A DNA stretch of 61,431 nt from Candidatus Treponema caballi (GTDB lineage: Bacteria; Spirochaetota; Spirochaetia; Treponematales; Treponemataceae). The stretch is taken from assembly GCA_018066285.1 (NCBI GenBank), contig JAGHRS010000037.1, positions 1-61,431 on the forward strand. Direction: 5' to 3'. Position 1 is the stretch's first letter. Each line of letters begins with the position of its first letter. Below, piece after piece: positions 24,044 through 31,154 of the stretch. The translations under genes were made by a program, and so were the position numbers. The notes under the pieces are model-generated. The model searched no databases. It saw only the letters and a program-made list of their open reading frames with translations, and had not been told where the DNA came from.

Positions 24044-25462
24044 ATGATTTATACCGATACCAGAGACAACAAAGTCAAGGTAGATTTCCGCACTGCAGTT
24101 CTCAACGGCATGAACTCAGAAACAGGCGGACTCTATATTCCGGTTTCTTTCCCAAGATTATCAGATGCAATTCTTGATAAACCCTCTTCTCCGTCTTTCC
24201 GCGAAATTGCTTTTGAAATGGCAAAACCGTATGTTGAAGGCGAAATCCCAGAGGCAGCCCTTCAGGGCATTATTGCAGAATGCTATCCGTTCAATGCGCA
24301 GGTTGTTCCGCTCGACACGCACACGTACGTTCTTGAGCTTTTCCACGGCCCGACATGCGCATTCAAGGATTTCGGCGCCCGCTTCATGGCACGCGTCATG
24401 TCCTATTTCAACAAGGATGAAGCCACCCCGCTCCACATTCTGGTTGCAACTTCCGGTGATACAGGAAGTGCAGTCGGCAGTGCCTTCCAGGGTGTTCCGG
24501 GCCTTGATGTAACAATTCTCTATCCGCAGGGAAAGATCAGCCCGCTTCAGGAAAAGCAGCTTTCAACATTCACCGGCAACGTCCGCGCCCTTTCTGTAAA
24601 CGGCACGTTCGACGACTGCCAGAAGCTCGTAAAAACAGCCTTCACTGATGTTGAACTCAGAAAGAAGTTCCGTCTTTCATCCGCAAACTCAATCAACATT
24701 TCACGCCTGCTTCCCCAAAGCTTCTACTACATGTACTCTTCCCTCGTCGTCAAAGACAGAAGCGCACATGACAACGGCATTCAGAAGCCGGCAATCATCG
24801 TGTCAGTTCCTTCCGGAAACTTCGGAAACCTTACTTCAGGTCTCATCGCACAGAAGATGGGCGCCCCAATCGCCGGCTTCGTTGCAGCGACAAACTCAAA
24901 CAGAACTGTCCCGGACTGGATTTTCAGCGGCAACTACGAGCCACGCGCATCAGTCAAGACGCTTTCGAACGCCATGGACGTTGGTGCACCAAGCAACTAC
25001 GAGCGTATCCGCGCCATGTACACGCTTGACGAGGTCCGTCACCTGTTCGCTTCTTACTGGCTTGATGACGCAGGCACAAAGCGCGCAATCCAGGAATGCA
25101 ACACAAACACCGGCTATATCATTGATCCGCACGGCGCGGTTGGCTGGAAGGCCTGGGATGATATCCGCCACGGAGCAATGCTCAATCTTACATCCGGATT
25201 TCCGAACGATGCAGATAAGCCGGGCCTTACGCCAAACATTCCTGACTGGGCACCAGACGTCGTTGAAAAACGTGCTGTCGGTATTGTCCTTGAAACAGCA
25301 CATCCGGCCAAATTCGGCAGCATTGTCCACGATGCAATCAACCGCGAGCCGGTCATGCCGGACAGACTTGAAAAGGTCCTGCAGCTGCCGGATAACTCCA
25401 TTCCTATGGAAAACAGCTATGACAGCTTCAAGGCATGGCTTGAGGAAAACCTTAAGGCATAA
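24044..25462 (+). CDS. thrC: Threonine synthase
   Basis: 472 aa. A PLP enzyme converting O-phosphohomoserine to threonine. It is of the long class (N-terminal extension MIYTDTRDNKVKVDFRTAVLNG). The PLP lysine lies in FHGPTCAFKDFGARF (K108), and the phosphate-binding ATSGDTGSAVG and SVPSGNFGNLTSG loops are present. Single gene with its own promoter and terminator. Codon use is GC-richer than in the island that starts after the following tRNA. Confidence 0.96.
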   Translation: MIYTDTRDNKVKVDFRTAVLNGMNSETGGLYIPVSFPRLSDAILDKPSSPSFREIAFEMAKPYVEGEIPEAALQGIIAECYPFNAQVVPLDTHTYVLELFHGPTCAFKDFGARFMARVMSYFNKDEATPLHILVATSGDTGSAVGSAFQGVPGLDVTILYPQGKISPLQEKQLSTFTGNVRALSVNGTFDDCQKLVKTAFTDVELRKKFRLSSANSINISRLLPQSFYYMYSSLVVKDRSAHDNGIQKPAIIVSVPSGNFGNLTSGLIAQKMGAPIAGFVAATNSNRTVPDWIFSGNYEPRASVKTLSNAMDVGAPSNYERIRAMYTLDEVRHLFASYWLDDAGTKRAIQECNTNTGYIIDPHGAVGWKAWDDIRHGAMLNLTSGFPNDADKPGLTPNIPDWAPDVVEKRAVGIVLETAHPAKFGSIVHDAINREPVMPDRLEKVLQLPDNSIPMENSYDSFKAWLEENLKA

Positions 25463-25477
25463 TTACTGAAAGCCAAT

Positions 25478-25521
25478 AAAAAAAAGCCGGAAAGTACTTG
25501 ACTCTTCCGGCATTTTTTTTG
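25478..25521 (+). terminator. Terminator of thrC
   Basis: AAAAGCCGGAA, 12-base loop, TTCCGGC followed by eight or more T. Confidence 0.85.
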
Positions 25522-25548
25522 TATAGTCATATCGTTGCATGACAACAT

Positions 25549-25620
25549 GCGGCAGTCGTATAACGGCTATTACCCCAGCCTTCCAAGCTGGAGACGAGGG
25601 TTCGACTCCCTTCTGCCGCT
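25549..25620 (+). tRNA. tRNA-Gly (TCC)
   Basis: Acceptor GCGGCAG / CTGCCGC, anticodon stem CCAGC/GCTGG with loop CTTCCAA (anticodon TCC), T arm GAGGGTTCGACTCCC, discriminator T, no encoded CCA. It marks the left border of the AT-rich island. No second copy of its 3' end was noticed in the window. Confidence 0.95.
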
Positions 25621-25627
25621 CTAAAAC

Positions 25628-25670
25628 TTAAAAGCTAAGTCCTTACAATATAAAGACTTAGCTTTTTTCA
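25628..25670. terminator. Terminator after tRNA-Gly
   Basis: AAAAGCTAAGTC pairs with GACTTAGCTTTT around a 13-base loop; T-run on the plus strand and A-run at the other foot, so it can act both ways. Confidence 0.8.
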
Positions 25671-25745
25671 TTTTAAACAAAATCACTAAGTGACAGTACA
25701 ATGACAGTAATTCCTTACACATTTTTTCATGCAAGGAGCTGTGCA

Positions 25746-25799
25746 ATGCACGGTTACTTCTTCGTTTTCAAGCGTTCTCTCAAGTCAGGAATACATTAA
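25746..25799 (+). pseudogene. Possible remnant of an integrase N-terminus
   Basis: A 17-codon frame, start after AAGGAGC (spacing 8), encoding MHGYFFVFKRSLKSG and stopping three residues later. The FxxFKRxLKSG opening resembles the N-termini of tyrosine recombinases in treponemes (from memory, not searched). Next to a tRNA and at an island edge this would be the usual place for an integrase. The rest of the 344-base gap 25621-25964 holds only the terminator and one copy of the cassette-front repeat. Confidence 0.35.
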
Positions 25800-25900
25800 A
25801 TCATTGTAATTGCAAATAATCACATAAGGAGAGACTATCAGGAATAGTTTAAAATTCAGATAAGATTTTAGAATCATATTACTAATTTTTGACACATTTT

Positions 25901-25928
25901 ACTGGGTTACAAGGTTTGTATAGCATGG
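25901..25928 (-). repeat. Cassette-front repeat, copy 1 (promoter-like)
   Basis: Minus strand CCATGCTATAC followed by a GTAACCCAGT-like stretch. The same element recurs at 37005-37031 and 38505-38531 in front of orphan Rhs tips. TATAC with an upstream TGC resembles an extended -10. Here it lies beyond the last tip, as if the next tip had been lost. Confidence 0.55.
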
Positions 25929-25964
25929 AAAAAGCACCTTTTCTGTATGGTAAAATCGCAGTTG

Positions 25965-26153
25965 TTAAATTGGAAAAACGATCGGTACTGGATTATGCTG
26001 AATACTGATACCTTCATCTGTTTTTCCGCCTGTAACAACAAAGTTCCCTTCTGAATTAAGTACAACTTCTGTAGATAATCCCCACAAATCGACGCAATTT
26101 ACGGGGTCCGCCGCAAGCCGTTCCGTCTTGCTCGGCACGTACGCGTACCAATA
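25965..26153 (-). pseudogene. Orphan Rhs junction with truncated tip (cassette K)
   Basis: The minus-strand frame carries WYAYV, then an insertion (PSKTERLAA), then DPVNCVDLWGL, followed by only about 38 residues (STEVVLNSEGNFVVTGG...VFPI) before the stop. The insertion inside the otherwise invariant HNDP and the short tip suggest decay. The junction type (NCVDLWGL) matches cassette D. No start codon or ribosome site supports expression, and no immunity gene follows. Confidence 0.6.
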
Positions 26154-26223
26154 TACGACAAAAAAAGGCTTTGAATATCCAGAATTTGAAAAAGAAGTAG
26201 AGAGAAAATATACACTCTTCAGG

Positions 26224-26505
26224 TTAAAGACCGCTTGACTCATTATAAACGAGGGGATATTGTTCTGGATTCTCAAGTGAGTCAATTTCAATATCAATAT
26301 CAAGTTCTGGCCAATGCAAATTGCCAAATGAATCTGATTCTACATCAGCTATCTGCCTTATGGATGCATTTGTGAAAAAAGGATATTCCTTATAATCGAT
26401 GAAGTACTCTTTATCATTCGATAAAACCCATATGCCATTGGGAGAAATATTGGTTATTTCTGCAGATGATTCAGTTACTGTTAAAGTGTCTGTTCCAGAA
26501 ATCAT
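26224..26505 (-). CDS. DUF2442 protein (pair 3)
   Basis: 93 aa. The ATG follows GGAGGAAATTA. Pattern ITNISPNGIWVLSNDKEYFI...FPFF-like and IRQI...WPELDIDIEIDSLENP fits DUF2442, a small family normally encoded beside DUF4160. It overlaps the DUF4160 gene by 35 bases. Such pairs are predicted toxin-antitoxin modules; which partner is the toxin is not visible here. Confidence 0.75.
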   Translation of the reverse strand: MISGTDTLTVTESSAEITNISPNGIWVLSNDKEYFIDYKEYPFFTNASIRQIADVESDSFGNLHWPELDIDIEIDSLENPEQYPLVYNESSGL

Positions 26506-26710
26506 TAATTTCCTCCTTTCGCTCTTTTACAACCTTCAGAATCTTGTTCAATTCACCGGCAGGGATGTTTACAGATTTTGCAATAATGATTTCAGGTTCA
26601 AGCCAGACCTTTGCTTCTCCATCGGCAGAAGAAACATGGATATGCTTCCTTGTTTCTTCACGTGAGAAAAAATAATATCTGTATGCTCCATCCGTAAATA
26701 CTGTTGGCAA
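26471..26710 (-). CDS. DUF4160 protein (pair 3)
   Basis: 79 aa, TTG start. FTDGAYRYYFFSREETRKHI and VSSADGEAKVWLEPEI are the family core, with the conserved R-x-H-I-H. First gene of the third DUF4160/DUF2442 pair in the island, located between the cassette I immunity candidate and the cassette K remnant. Confidence 0.8.
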   Translation of the reverse strand: MPTVFTDGAYRYYFFSREETRKHIHVSSADGEAKVWLEPEIIIAKSVNIPAGELNKILKVVKERKEEINDFWNRHFNSN

Positions 26711-26778
26711 TTTCTTATCTCATTCAACCAATAATCTGCATTTATTCTAGCATATTAAAGCTTTTACCGTAAAGGTTG

Positions 26779-27159
26779 TTACTCATGGTCTATAACGGGA
26801 TTTACGATAGCTTTATTAACAGAGATATATAATGTTATTCCTGGTTCAGAAATATTACCTGTCCAGCCTGTTTTCCCGACTAAATCTCCTCTTTTTATTA
26901 ATCTATTGTCAAACAAATATATAAACTGTTTTAAATTACAGTATTTTACACTCATTCCTATATCTGAATAATCAATTTCAATATACATACCGTCTTCTGG
27001 CGAAACACCATAGGAAAGCAATTCACCGTCAGAAATCGCAAACACATCTGTTCCTTCCGGCATAGTAAAAAAATATTTATTTGTCGCTATGTCATTTTCT
27101 GTAAAAGCATTTGTAAGAAAAAAGGCAGCAATAAGTATGAATAGAACTCTTTTTTTCAT
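26779..27159 (-). CDS. Exported degenerate M23/LytM-fold protein, candidate immunity for cassette I
   Basis: 126 aa with signal peptide KKRVLFILIAAFFLTNAF. The body matches the LytM/M23 pattern (VFAISDGELLSYG...MYIEIDYSDI...YCNLKQ...RGDLVGKTGWTG...GITLYI), but the zinc ligands are missing: the HxH strand reads ITLYIS. It starts 4 bases inside the toxin-tip frame (ATGA) with AAGGTGA before it, the coupling typical of toxin-immunity pairs. It probably binds peptidoglycan or the cognate tip rather than cutting. Confidence 0.65.
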   Translation of the reverse strand: MKKRVLFILIAAFFLTNAFTENDIATNKYFFTMPEGTDVFAISDGELLSYGVSPEDGMYIEIDYSDIGMSVKYCNLKQFIYLFDNRLIKRGDLVGKTGWTGNISEPGITLYISVNKAIVNPVIDHE

Positions 27160-27710
27160 TTGAATGTCACCTTATAATCAAATGTTTCTTCGATACTGTT
27201 TTGATTTGTGGCTATTACATAAATATCAGCGGTTACAAGTACATCATTATTTTGACCTGGAATGGTCAGCGTAACAGAATTACTTTCAAACGAGTTTGCC
27301 AGACTGGTCATAGATACACTATTTGATTCATCACTAACAGTAACTGTCATTTGAGATGCTAATGCATATTTTGAATTAACACCGCCATTATTATTTGGGT
27401 CCTTGCTTACACTGTTATTTACATACATAGAAACATCAACTTTTGTTGTTTTTTGTCCTTGAACAGTCACGTTATTCTTAGAAAAAACTACAACGATTTC
27501 TATATCAGTATTCGAAACAGTTTCATTTATTGATAAAAAACTATTTGTAGTCTCATAACACTTCCTAGAATCCTGATTATTAGAATCACTCGCCGACAAT
27601 CCCCACAAATCGACGTGGCCGACAGGGTCATTATGCACATACGCGTACCAGTTTTTATTTAATAGAAGAGGCTTCCGGTAGTTATTCTGATTGCTATGAA
27701 CAGTTCTCAT
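27156..27710 (-). CDS. Orphan Rhs C-terminal tip, unknown toxin type (cassette I)
   Basis: 184 codons. The first 38 contain KNWYAYVHNDPVGHVDLWGL, the end of the Rhs core, followed by the polar linker SASDSNNQ. The tip (about 50-184) is beta-rich, Ser/Thr/Asn/Val-rich (VVVFSKNNVTVQGQK, VTADIYVIATNQN) and resembles no nuclease or protease I know. No ribosome site precedes the ATG at 27710, so the frame is probably silent unless joined to a full Rhs gene. The next gene overlaps its stop. Confidence 0.65.
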   Translation of the reverse strand: MRTVHSNQNNYRKPLLLNKNWYAYVHNDPVGHVDLWGLSASDSNNQDSRKCYETTNSFLSINETVSNTDIEIVVVFSKNNVTVQGQKTTKVDVSMYVNNSVSKDPNNNGGVNSKYALASQMTVTVSDESNSVSMTSLANSFESNSVTLTIPGQNNDVLVTADIYVIATNQNSIEETFDYKVTFK

Positions 27711-27746
27711 TAGTAGTTTTTACTATTTATGCTGGTATTTGAAATA

Positions 27747-28031
27747 TTATATAGGTTTGATTTTATCAAAATGTTCTCCGCTGATTGCCGCATTCCATGC
27801 TTTGTAAGCTTCCTCTTCATGAAGGGCTAACCAACCTACTACCATTTTTAATTGACGAGGAGGTAAACTTCCTGCCAGTAATTCGCCATCAATTCCTACA
27901 GCAGCTTTATATTCTCCATAATAAACATGCACATGAGGTTTATTGTGTTCTTTGTTATCACGGAACAGCATGTAGATGACCATTCCTTCAAATCTACTTA
28001 ATTCTGGTATTCGATGATTCCTGCTTTTCAA
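27747..28031 (-). CDS. DUF4160 protein (pair 2)
   Basis: 94 aa, TTG start overlapping the DUF2442 gene by 4 bases; an ATG at 27983 is an alternative. RFEGMVIYMLFRDNKEHNKP and VHVYYGEYKAAVGIDGELL fit DUF4160, with the conserved H-x-H and LPPRQLKMVVGWLALHEEE. Gene order here (DUF2442 first) is reversed relative to the two other pairs, so this is an independent acquisition. Confidence 0.8.
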   Translation of the reverse strand: MKSRNHRIPELSRFEGMVIYMLFRDNKEHNKPHVHVYYGEYKAAVGIDGELLAGSLPPRQLKMVVGWLALHEEEAYKAWNAAISGEHFDKIKPI

Positions 28032-28330
28032 GCTGTAATAATCTGAGAATATTTATAACTTTCGAGATACATTGTTTCTGGAGCAATATCAATGCGGCCA
28101 TCCATCCATGAAACAAATCCAAAGGTAACTTTAGCTGTTTTCTGGTTTTCTATGTCTGTAAGCGGAGCAAATGCAGCCCCTCTTGATGCCAAAGCGCATA
28201 CATCAAAAAGTCGGATTTCACCTGTTGAAAAAGTTACCAGCATCATCCCTGAGTCTAAAAGTTTGATATCAGAGACTTCAATGGTTGGGGTCAGTTCACC
28301 TGCATAACAGATTCCGTCTTTTATATACAT
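28028..28330 (-). CDS. DUF2442 protein (pair 2)
   Basis: 100 aa from ATG 28330, which follows GGAGG by 4 bases; the frame is open to 28369 without a better site. The body (ELTPTIEVSDIKLLDSGMML, FSTGEIRLFDV, APETMYLESYKY) fits DUF2442. Stands between the cassette H immunity gene and the cassette I tip. Confidence 0.75.
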   Translation of the reverse strand: MYIKDGICYAGELTPTIEVSDIKLLDSGMMLVTFSTGEIRLFDVCALASRGAAFAPLTDIENQKTAKVTFGFVSWMDGRIDIAPETMYLESYKYSQIITA

Positions 28331-28412
28331 AAAACCTCCGCTTGTACCTTTGAGAACTTCGCGCTGCACTGATTATACCACATACAATGTTTTTTTTTGA
28401 TGGGATATAATC

Positions 28413-28760
28413 TTATTTTGTACAATACATTTTTAGTATCTGTCCTGTTTCCTTATCAATCTCCATATATAATTCCCCGCCAGAAGATGAAAACAATCCA
28501 TAAGAGACTTTTTCACTTATATACCAAATTCCGTTTTCTAAAACTGCTTCATAATGCCGGGAACTCTTTATTTTATCTCCATACACAGGTTTCCACACAG
28601 CTAACGCAATTGCAATTGCAGTATCCTCATCAGGAACAAAGCCGTTTGTTGGAATATAGCCTTCATATGCTTCTTCAACTTGTGAAATGACTGGTACAGT
28701 AAGTATTAACAATAATAGAATCACTATTCCTTTATTTATTCTTTTTTTCATAACTTTCAT
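28413..28760 (-). CDS. Exported NTF2-fold immunity protein, cassette H
   Basis: 115 aa (112 if the ATG at 28751 is used, which is better spaced from AAAAGG). Signal peptide GIVILLLLILTVPVIS. The mature part, FVPDEDTAIAIALAVWKPVYGD, ENGIWYISEK and GELYMEIDKETGQILK, is the recognised NTF2-fold immunity family pattern. It overlaps the DUF4329-type tip by about 20 bases. This toxin-immunity combination is known in polymorphic toxin systems and supports reading the other cassettes the same way. Confidence 0.8.
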   Translation of the reverse strand: MKVMKKRINKGIVILLLLILTVPVISQVEEAYEGYIPTNGFVPDEDTAIAIALAVWKPVYGDKIKSSRHYEAVLENGIWYISEKVSYGLFSSSGGELYMEIDKETGQILKMYCTK

Positions 28761-29283
28761 CCTTTTTGCTATTAGAATTTCCTGTAAAGAAGTTTACTAT
28801 GTGGTTAATTAGATTTTTGAAAAAACCAATAGTCTCATCTTCGTTATATGCGGTAGCATTTGTTGGCATAGTATCGCTAAGCACTTGAGTTACTCCTGTA
28901 TCAGGATTAAAAACTTTCAACTTTCCTTTCGGAGTTGCCACATATATGTCAACTCCTTTTTTTTGAGCTGTATTTTTATCTGTTTTAGAAAAGTTTTCGT
29001 TGTCATATTTAGGATCATCTGCCGCATGAGTATGTAAATATGCTTCTACTTTGTCAAAAGGCGGAACAGACATTATTACACTATCAGAAGAACCAACACT
29101 TGGTACTGTATATGTGTATCCTCCAGATACTTTATATACGCTAGCTCCATACTCTTTGTTATTTTTTATGGAATCATCACCATAAGTAAGTCCGAAATCA
29201 GTGGCTGCTTCATCTGGAGAATTAAAAACATCACCAGGCTTTAGTCCCCACAAATCGACGTGCCCGACAGGGTCGTTATGCAC
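28732..29283 (-). CDS. Orphan Rhs tip with DUF4329 domain (cassette H)
   Basis: 183 codons from a GTG inside YVHNDPVGHVDLWGL. The tip (about 20-160) has the DUF4329 pattern: PDEAATDFGLTY, NKEYGASVYKVSGGYTYT, EAYLHTHAADD with a His-x-His, FSKTDKNTAQKKGVDIYV and TPKGKLKVFNP. DUF4329 is a JAB/deamidase-like predicted toxin domain found at Rhs C-termini. The frame lacks a usable ribosome site, although an AAGGAGGAA lies about 45 bases upstream. Confidence 0.78.
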   Translation of the reverse strand: MHNDPVGHVDLWGLKPGDVFNSPDEAATDFGLTYGDDSIKNNKEYGASVYKVSGGYTYTVPSVGSSDSVIMSVPPFDKVEAYLHTHAADDPKYDNENFSKTDKNTAQKKGVDIYVATPKGKLKVFNPDTGVTQVLSDTMPTNATAYNEDETIGFFKNLINHIVNFFTGNSNSKKDESYEKKNK

Positions 29284-29362
29284 GTACGCGTACCAGAAAT
29301 GGTCACAAAAACAGCTGTTTTACTTTGTTTCCTCCTTGGATTAACAAAAGTCCCGAGCATTT

Positions 29363-29710
29363 TTATATTCTCTTGCTCTCTAAGTAACAGGTATCAGCAC
29401 CTAAATCTATTTTATTTGACCATACGATGTTACTGTCTGTTTCAGGATTTTTATCCCAGCAGACAGAGTAGTCAGAATCAATATAGCATTTGGTAAATAT
29501 GGAATAATCCTGCAATGCTTCAAAAACGGTTCCTTTTTTTATGAACGGATTTACATCAAAAACACGGACTTCGTTATTATCAAAAGTTATCTTCAAGGTA
29601 TAATTTTCCAACGGTATTACTTTTACAGGTTTCTTACGCCCCTGAGAAAAGTATTCTGCTGTTTTTTCATCCATTCCCTTTGAAATATAGTATTCAACTG
29701 ACTTATTCAT
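29363..29710 (-). CDS. DUF2442 protein (pair 1)
   Basis: 115 aa. It has an N-terminal helical extension MNKSVEYYISKGMDEKTAEYF, followed by the DUF2442 core VIPLENYTLKITFDNNEVR...DVNPFIKKG and the C-terminal DLGADTCYL. It lies 12 bases after the DUF4160 gene, so the two are co-transcribed. Placed between the cassette F immunity gene and the cassette H tip. Confidence 0.8.
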   Translation of the reverse strand: MNKSVEYYISKGMDEKTAEYFSQGRKKPVKVIPLENYTLKITFDNNEVRVFDVNPFIKKGTVFEALQDYSIFTKCYIDSDYSVCWDKNPETDSNIVWSNKIDLGADTCYLESKRI

Positions 29711-29722
29711 AACCGGTTCCTG

Positions 29723-29983
29723 TTACTGAAGAGGCTCTATGCTGAACAAATCCATATGCTTTACCGCCAACTCCCAGTTTTCCAATAATTCTGTCTGATG
29801 AAATGCAGCCCATCCGATTACCATTTTCAATTGCTTTGAAGGAATATCCCCTTCAATGACTTCCAACTCATTTATTGATATTAAAACATCCTGCCCGGCA
29901 TATACGGCGTGAAAATGGGGTGGCATATGATCATTCCAATTTATATAGATTTTAATTCCTCTAAACATACTGATTGTTGGCAT
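29723..29983 (-). CDS. DUF4160 protein (pair 1)
   Basis: 86 aa from ATG 29983, chosen because CAGGAGATATAAAA precedes it. MPTISMFRGIKIYINWNDHM, PPHFHAVYAG and PSKQLKMVIGWAAFHQ are the DUF4160 core with HxH. First gene of the first DUF4160/DUF2442 pair. Confidence 0.82.
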   Translation of the reverse strand: MPTISMFRGIKIYINWNDHMPPHFHAVYAGQDVLISINELEVIEGDIPSKQLKMVIGWAAFHQTELLENWELAVKHMDLFSIEPLQ

Positions 29984-30057
29984 TTTTATATCTCCTGTCT
30001 GTAAGTAATGTAACACGATTTCATAAAACTAACCAGTTTTGATCATTTTATTAATAT

Positions 30058-30492
30058 CTATTCTCCTGTAACTGCTATACCTTTTTCCTCAAGATATTCG
30101 ATTGCATATTCATTTCCATTGAGTGCAGCAGATTTCAAATATTGAACAGCTTCTTCTTTCATGCTGTCACCTTTCAATTCCCAAAGAAGAAAACCATAAC
30201 TATATTGACATATGTCATTACCAACATCAGCACCAATTTTGTAGTATTTTAATGCTTCTTCAGGTTTATCAAGATACATACTGTAGTATTTCGCAAGTTT
30301 AATACAAGCACTCACATCTTCATTTTGACTTCTCTCAATGAAGCTGCTAATTTCAACTTCAGAAAGATAATAAACACCATTTAATGCTATTTTCTCATCT
30401 TGTTCATTTGATTTGCACATACAAAGACACCCTATTAATAACACTATCACTGAAATATAAAGATACCATTTATGTAAATAAGTCTTTCCCAT
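30058..30492 (-). CDS. Sel1-repeat lipoprotein, candidate immunity for cassette F
   Basis: 144 aa from ATG 30492, overlapping the tip stop as TAATG with a very strong AGGGAGG before it; an upstream ATG at 30519 is not needed. N-terminus KWYLYISVIVLLIGCLCMC looks like a lipoprotein signal. Residues 55-140 form Sel1/TPR-like helical repeats (KLAKYYSMYLDKPEEALKYY, YSYGFLLWELKGDSMKEEAV). Helical-repeat solenoids often bind peptides, which fits an inhibitor of a protease-type toxin. Confidence 0.7.
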   Translation of the reverse strand: MGKTYLHKWYLYISVIVLLIGCLCMCKSNEQDEKIALNGVYYLSEVEISSFIERSQNEDVSACIKLAKYYSMYLDKPEEALKYYKIGADVGNDICQYSYGFLLWELKGDSMKEEAVQYLKSAALNGNEYAIEYLEEKGIAVTGE

Positions 30493-31058
30493 TACTCCCT
30501 CCCTGTAAATGTTTTCCATTCTCCCGGTTCTTTTGTTTGTACTTTGTTACCTTTTTCATCTTCAGTTATTACTATGTCATAAACTTCTAATGAACCTTTG
30601 GAAGAAATCCATAGTGTTTTGGTTGGCGCAATTACTTCTGTATTTAAACCCATTTCATCTGCAAGTTTCTGTGCGAATCCTTCATCTTTTTTACCAGTAC
30701 TGCAAGATACTAGAAGAATGGACATTCCATCCTGATAATTATCATCTGCTTTGATTAATTCAGATAGTTTTCTAGCTGAAATTGGTTGCTTACTATCATC
30801 TTCCATAAACGACGGAGCACCATGTCCTCCAACAACGAACACATTGTCATCTAGTGGATTGTCGATTTTCTTTGCATATTTATAAATATCTTGATCTTTA
30901 GGAAACAGATTGACATCTACACCTTTTTTAGAAGTTCTGTTTACATCAGGATTTGAAGTTTCTGTTGCAGTTTGATCTTTTTTTCCACCTGCAGCCTGAC
31001 TGTCACTTGCAGAGCACAGTCCCCACAAATCACGCAGATTCACAGGATCATTATGCAC
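30492..31058 (-). CDS. Orphan Rhs tip, caspase-like/C80-type cysteine protease fold (cassette F)
   Basis: 188 codons from a GTG inside YVHNDPVNLRDLWGLCSASDS. The tip has a polar linker (15-50) then VFVVGGHGAPSF with a candidate catalytic His (about 80) and ILLVSCSTGKKDEGFAQKLA with a candidate Cys (about 117), the His-then-Cys order of caspase-fold (clan CD) proteases such as MARTX CPD. A target inside competitor cells is possible, but self-processing is an alternative. A Sel1 lipoprotein gene overlaps its stop. Confidence 0.68.
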   Translation of the reverse strand: MHNDPVNLRDLWGLCSASDSQAAGGKKDQTATETSNPDVNRTSKKGVDVNLFPKDQDIYKYAKKIDNPLDDNVFVVGGHGAPSFMEDDSKQPISARKLSELIKADDNYQDGMSILLVSCSTGKKDEGFAQKLADEMGLNTEVIAPTKTLWISSKGSLEVYDIVITEDEKGNKVQTKEPGEWKTFTGRE

Positions 31059-31091
31059 GTAAGCGTACCAGTTGTTGCGAAAGTTTAATTT

Positions 31092-31100
31092 CCCCTCCTT
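31092..31100 (-). other. Shine-Dalgarno-like AAGGAGGGG without a start codon
   Basis: Lies about 30 bases upstream of the cassette F junction. No ATG, GTG or TTG follows at proper distance in the tip frame, which also has an in-frame TGA just before it. Similar elements precede cassettes H (29329-29337) and E (32657-32665). Confidence 0.5.
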
Positions 31101-31154
31101 TGAGTTTCAGTATATCACCAATAATGGGTAATCTGTACTATTTTATAAAAATTT

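Noticed and set aside
24648-25469. 273-codon plus-strand frame within thrC
   Set aside because: Alternative frame of thrC; Ser/Thr/Arg-rich composition typical of a shifted frame.
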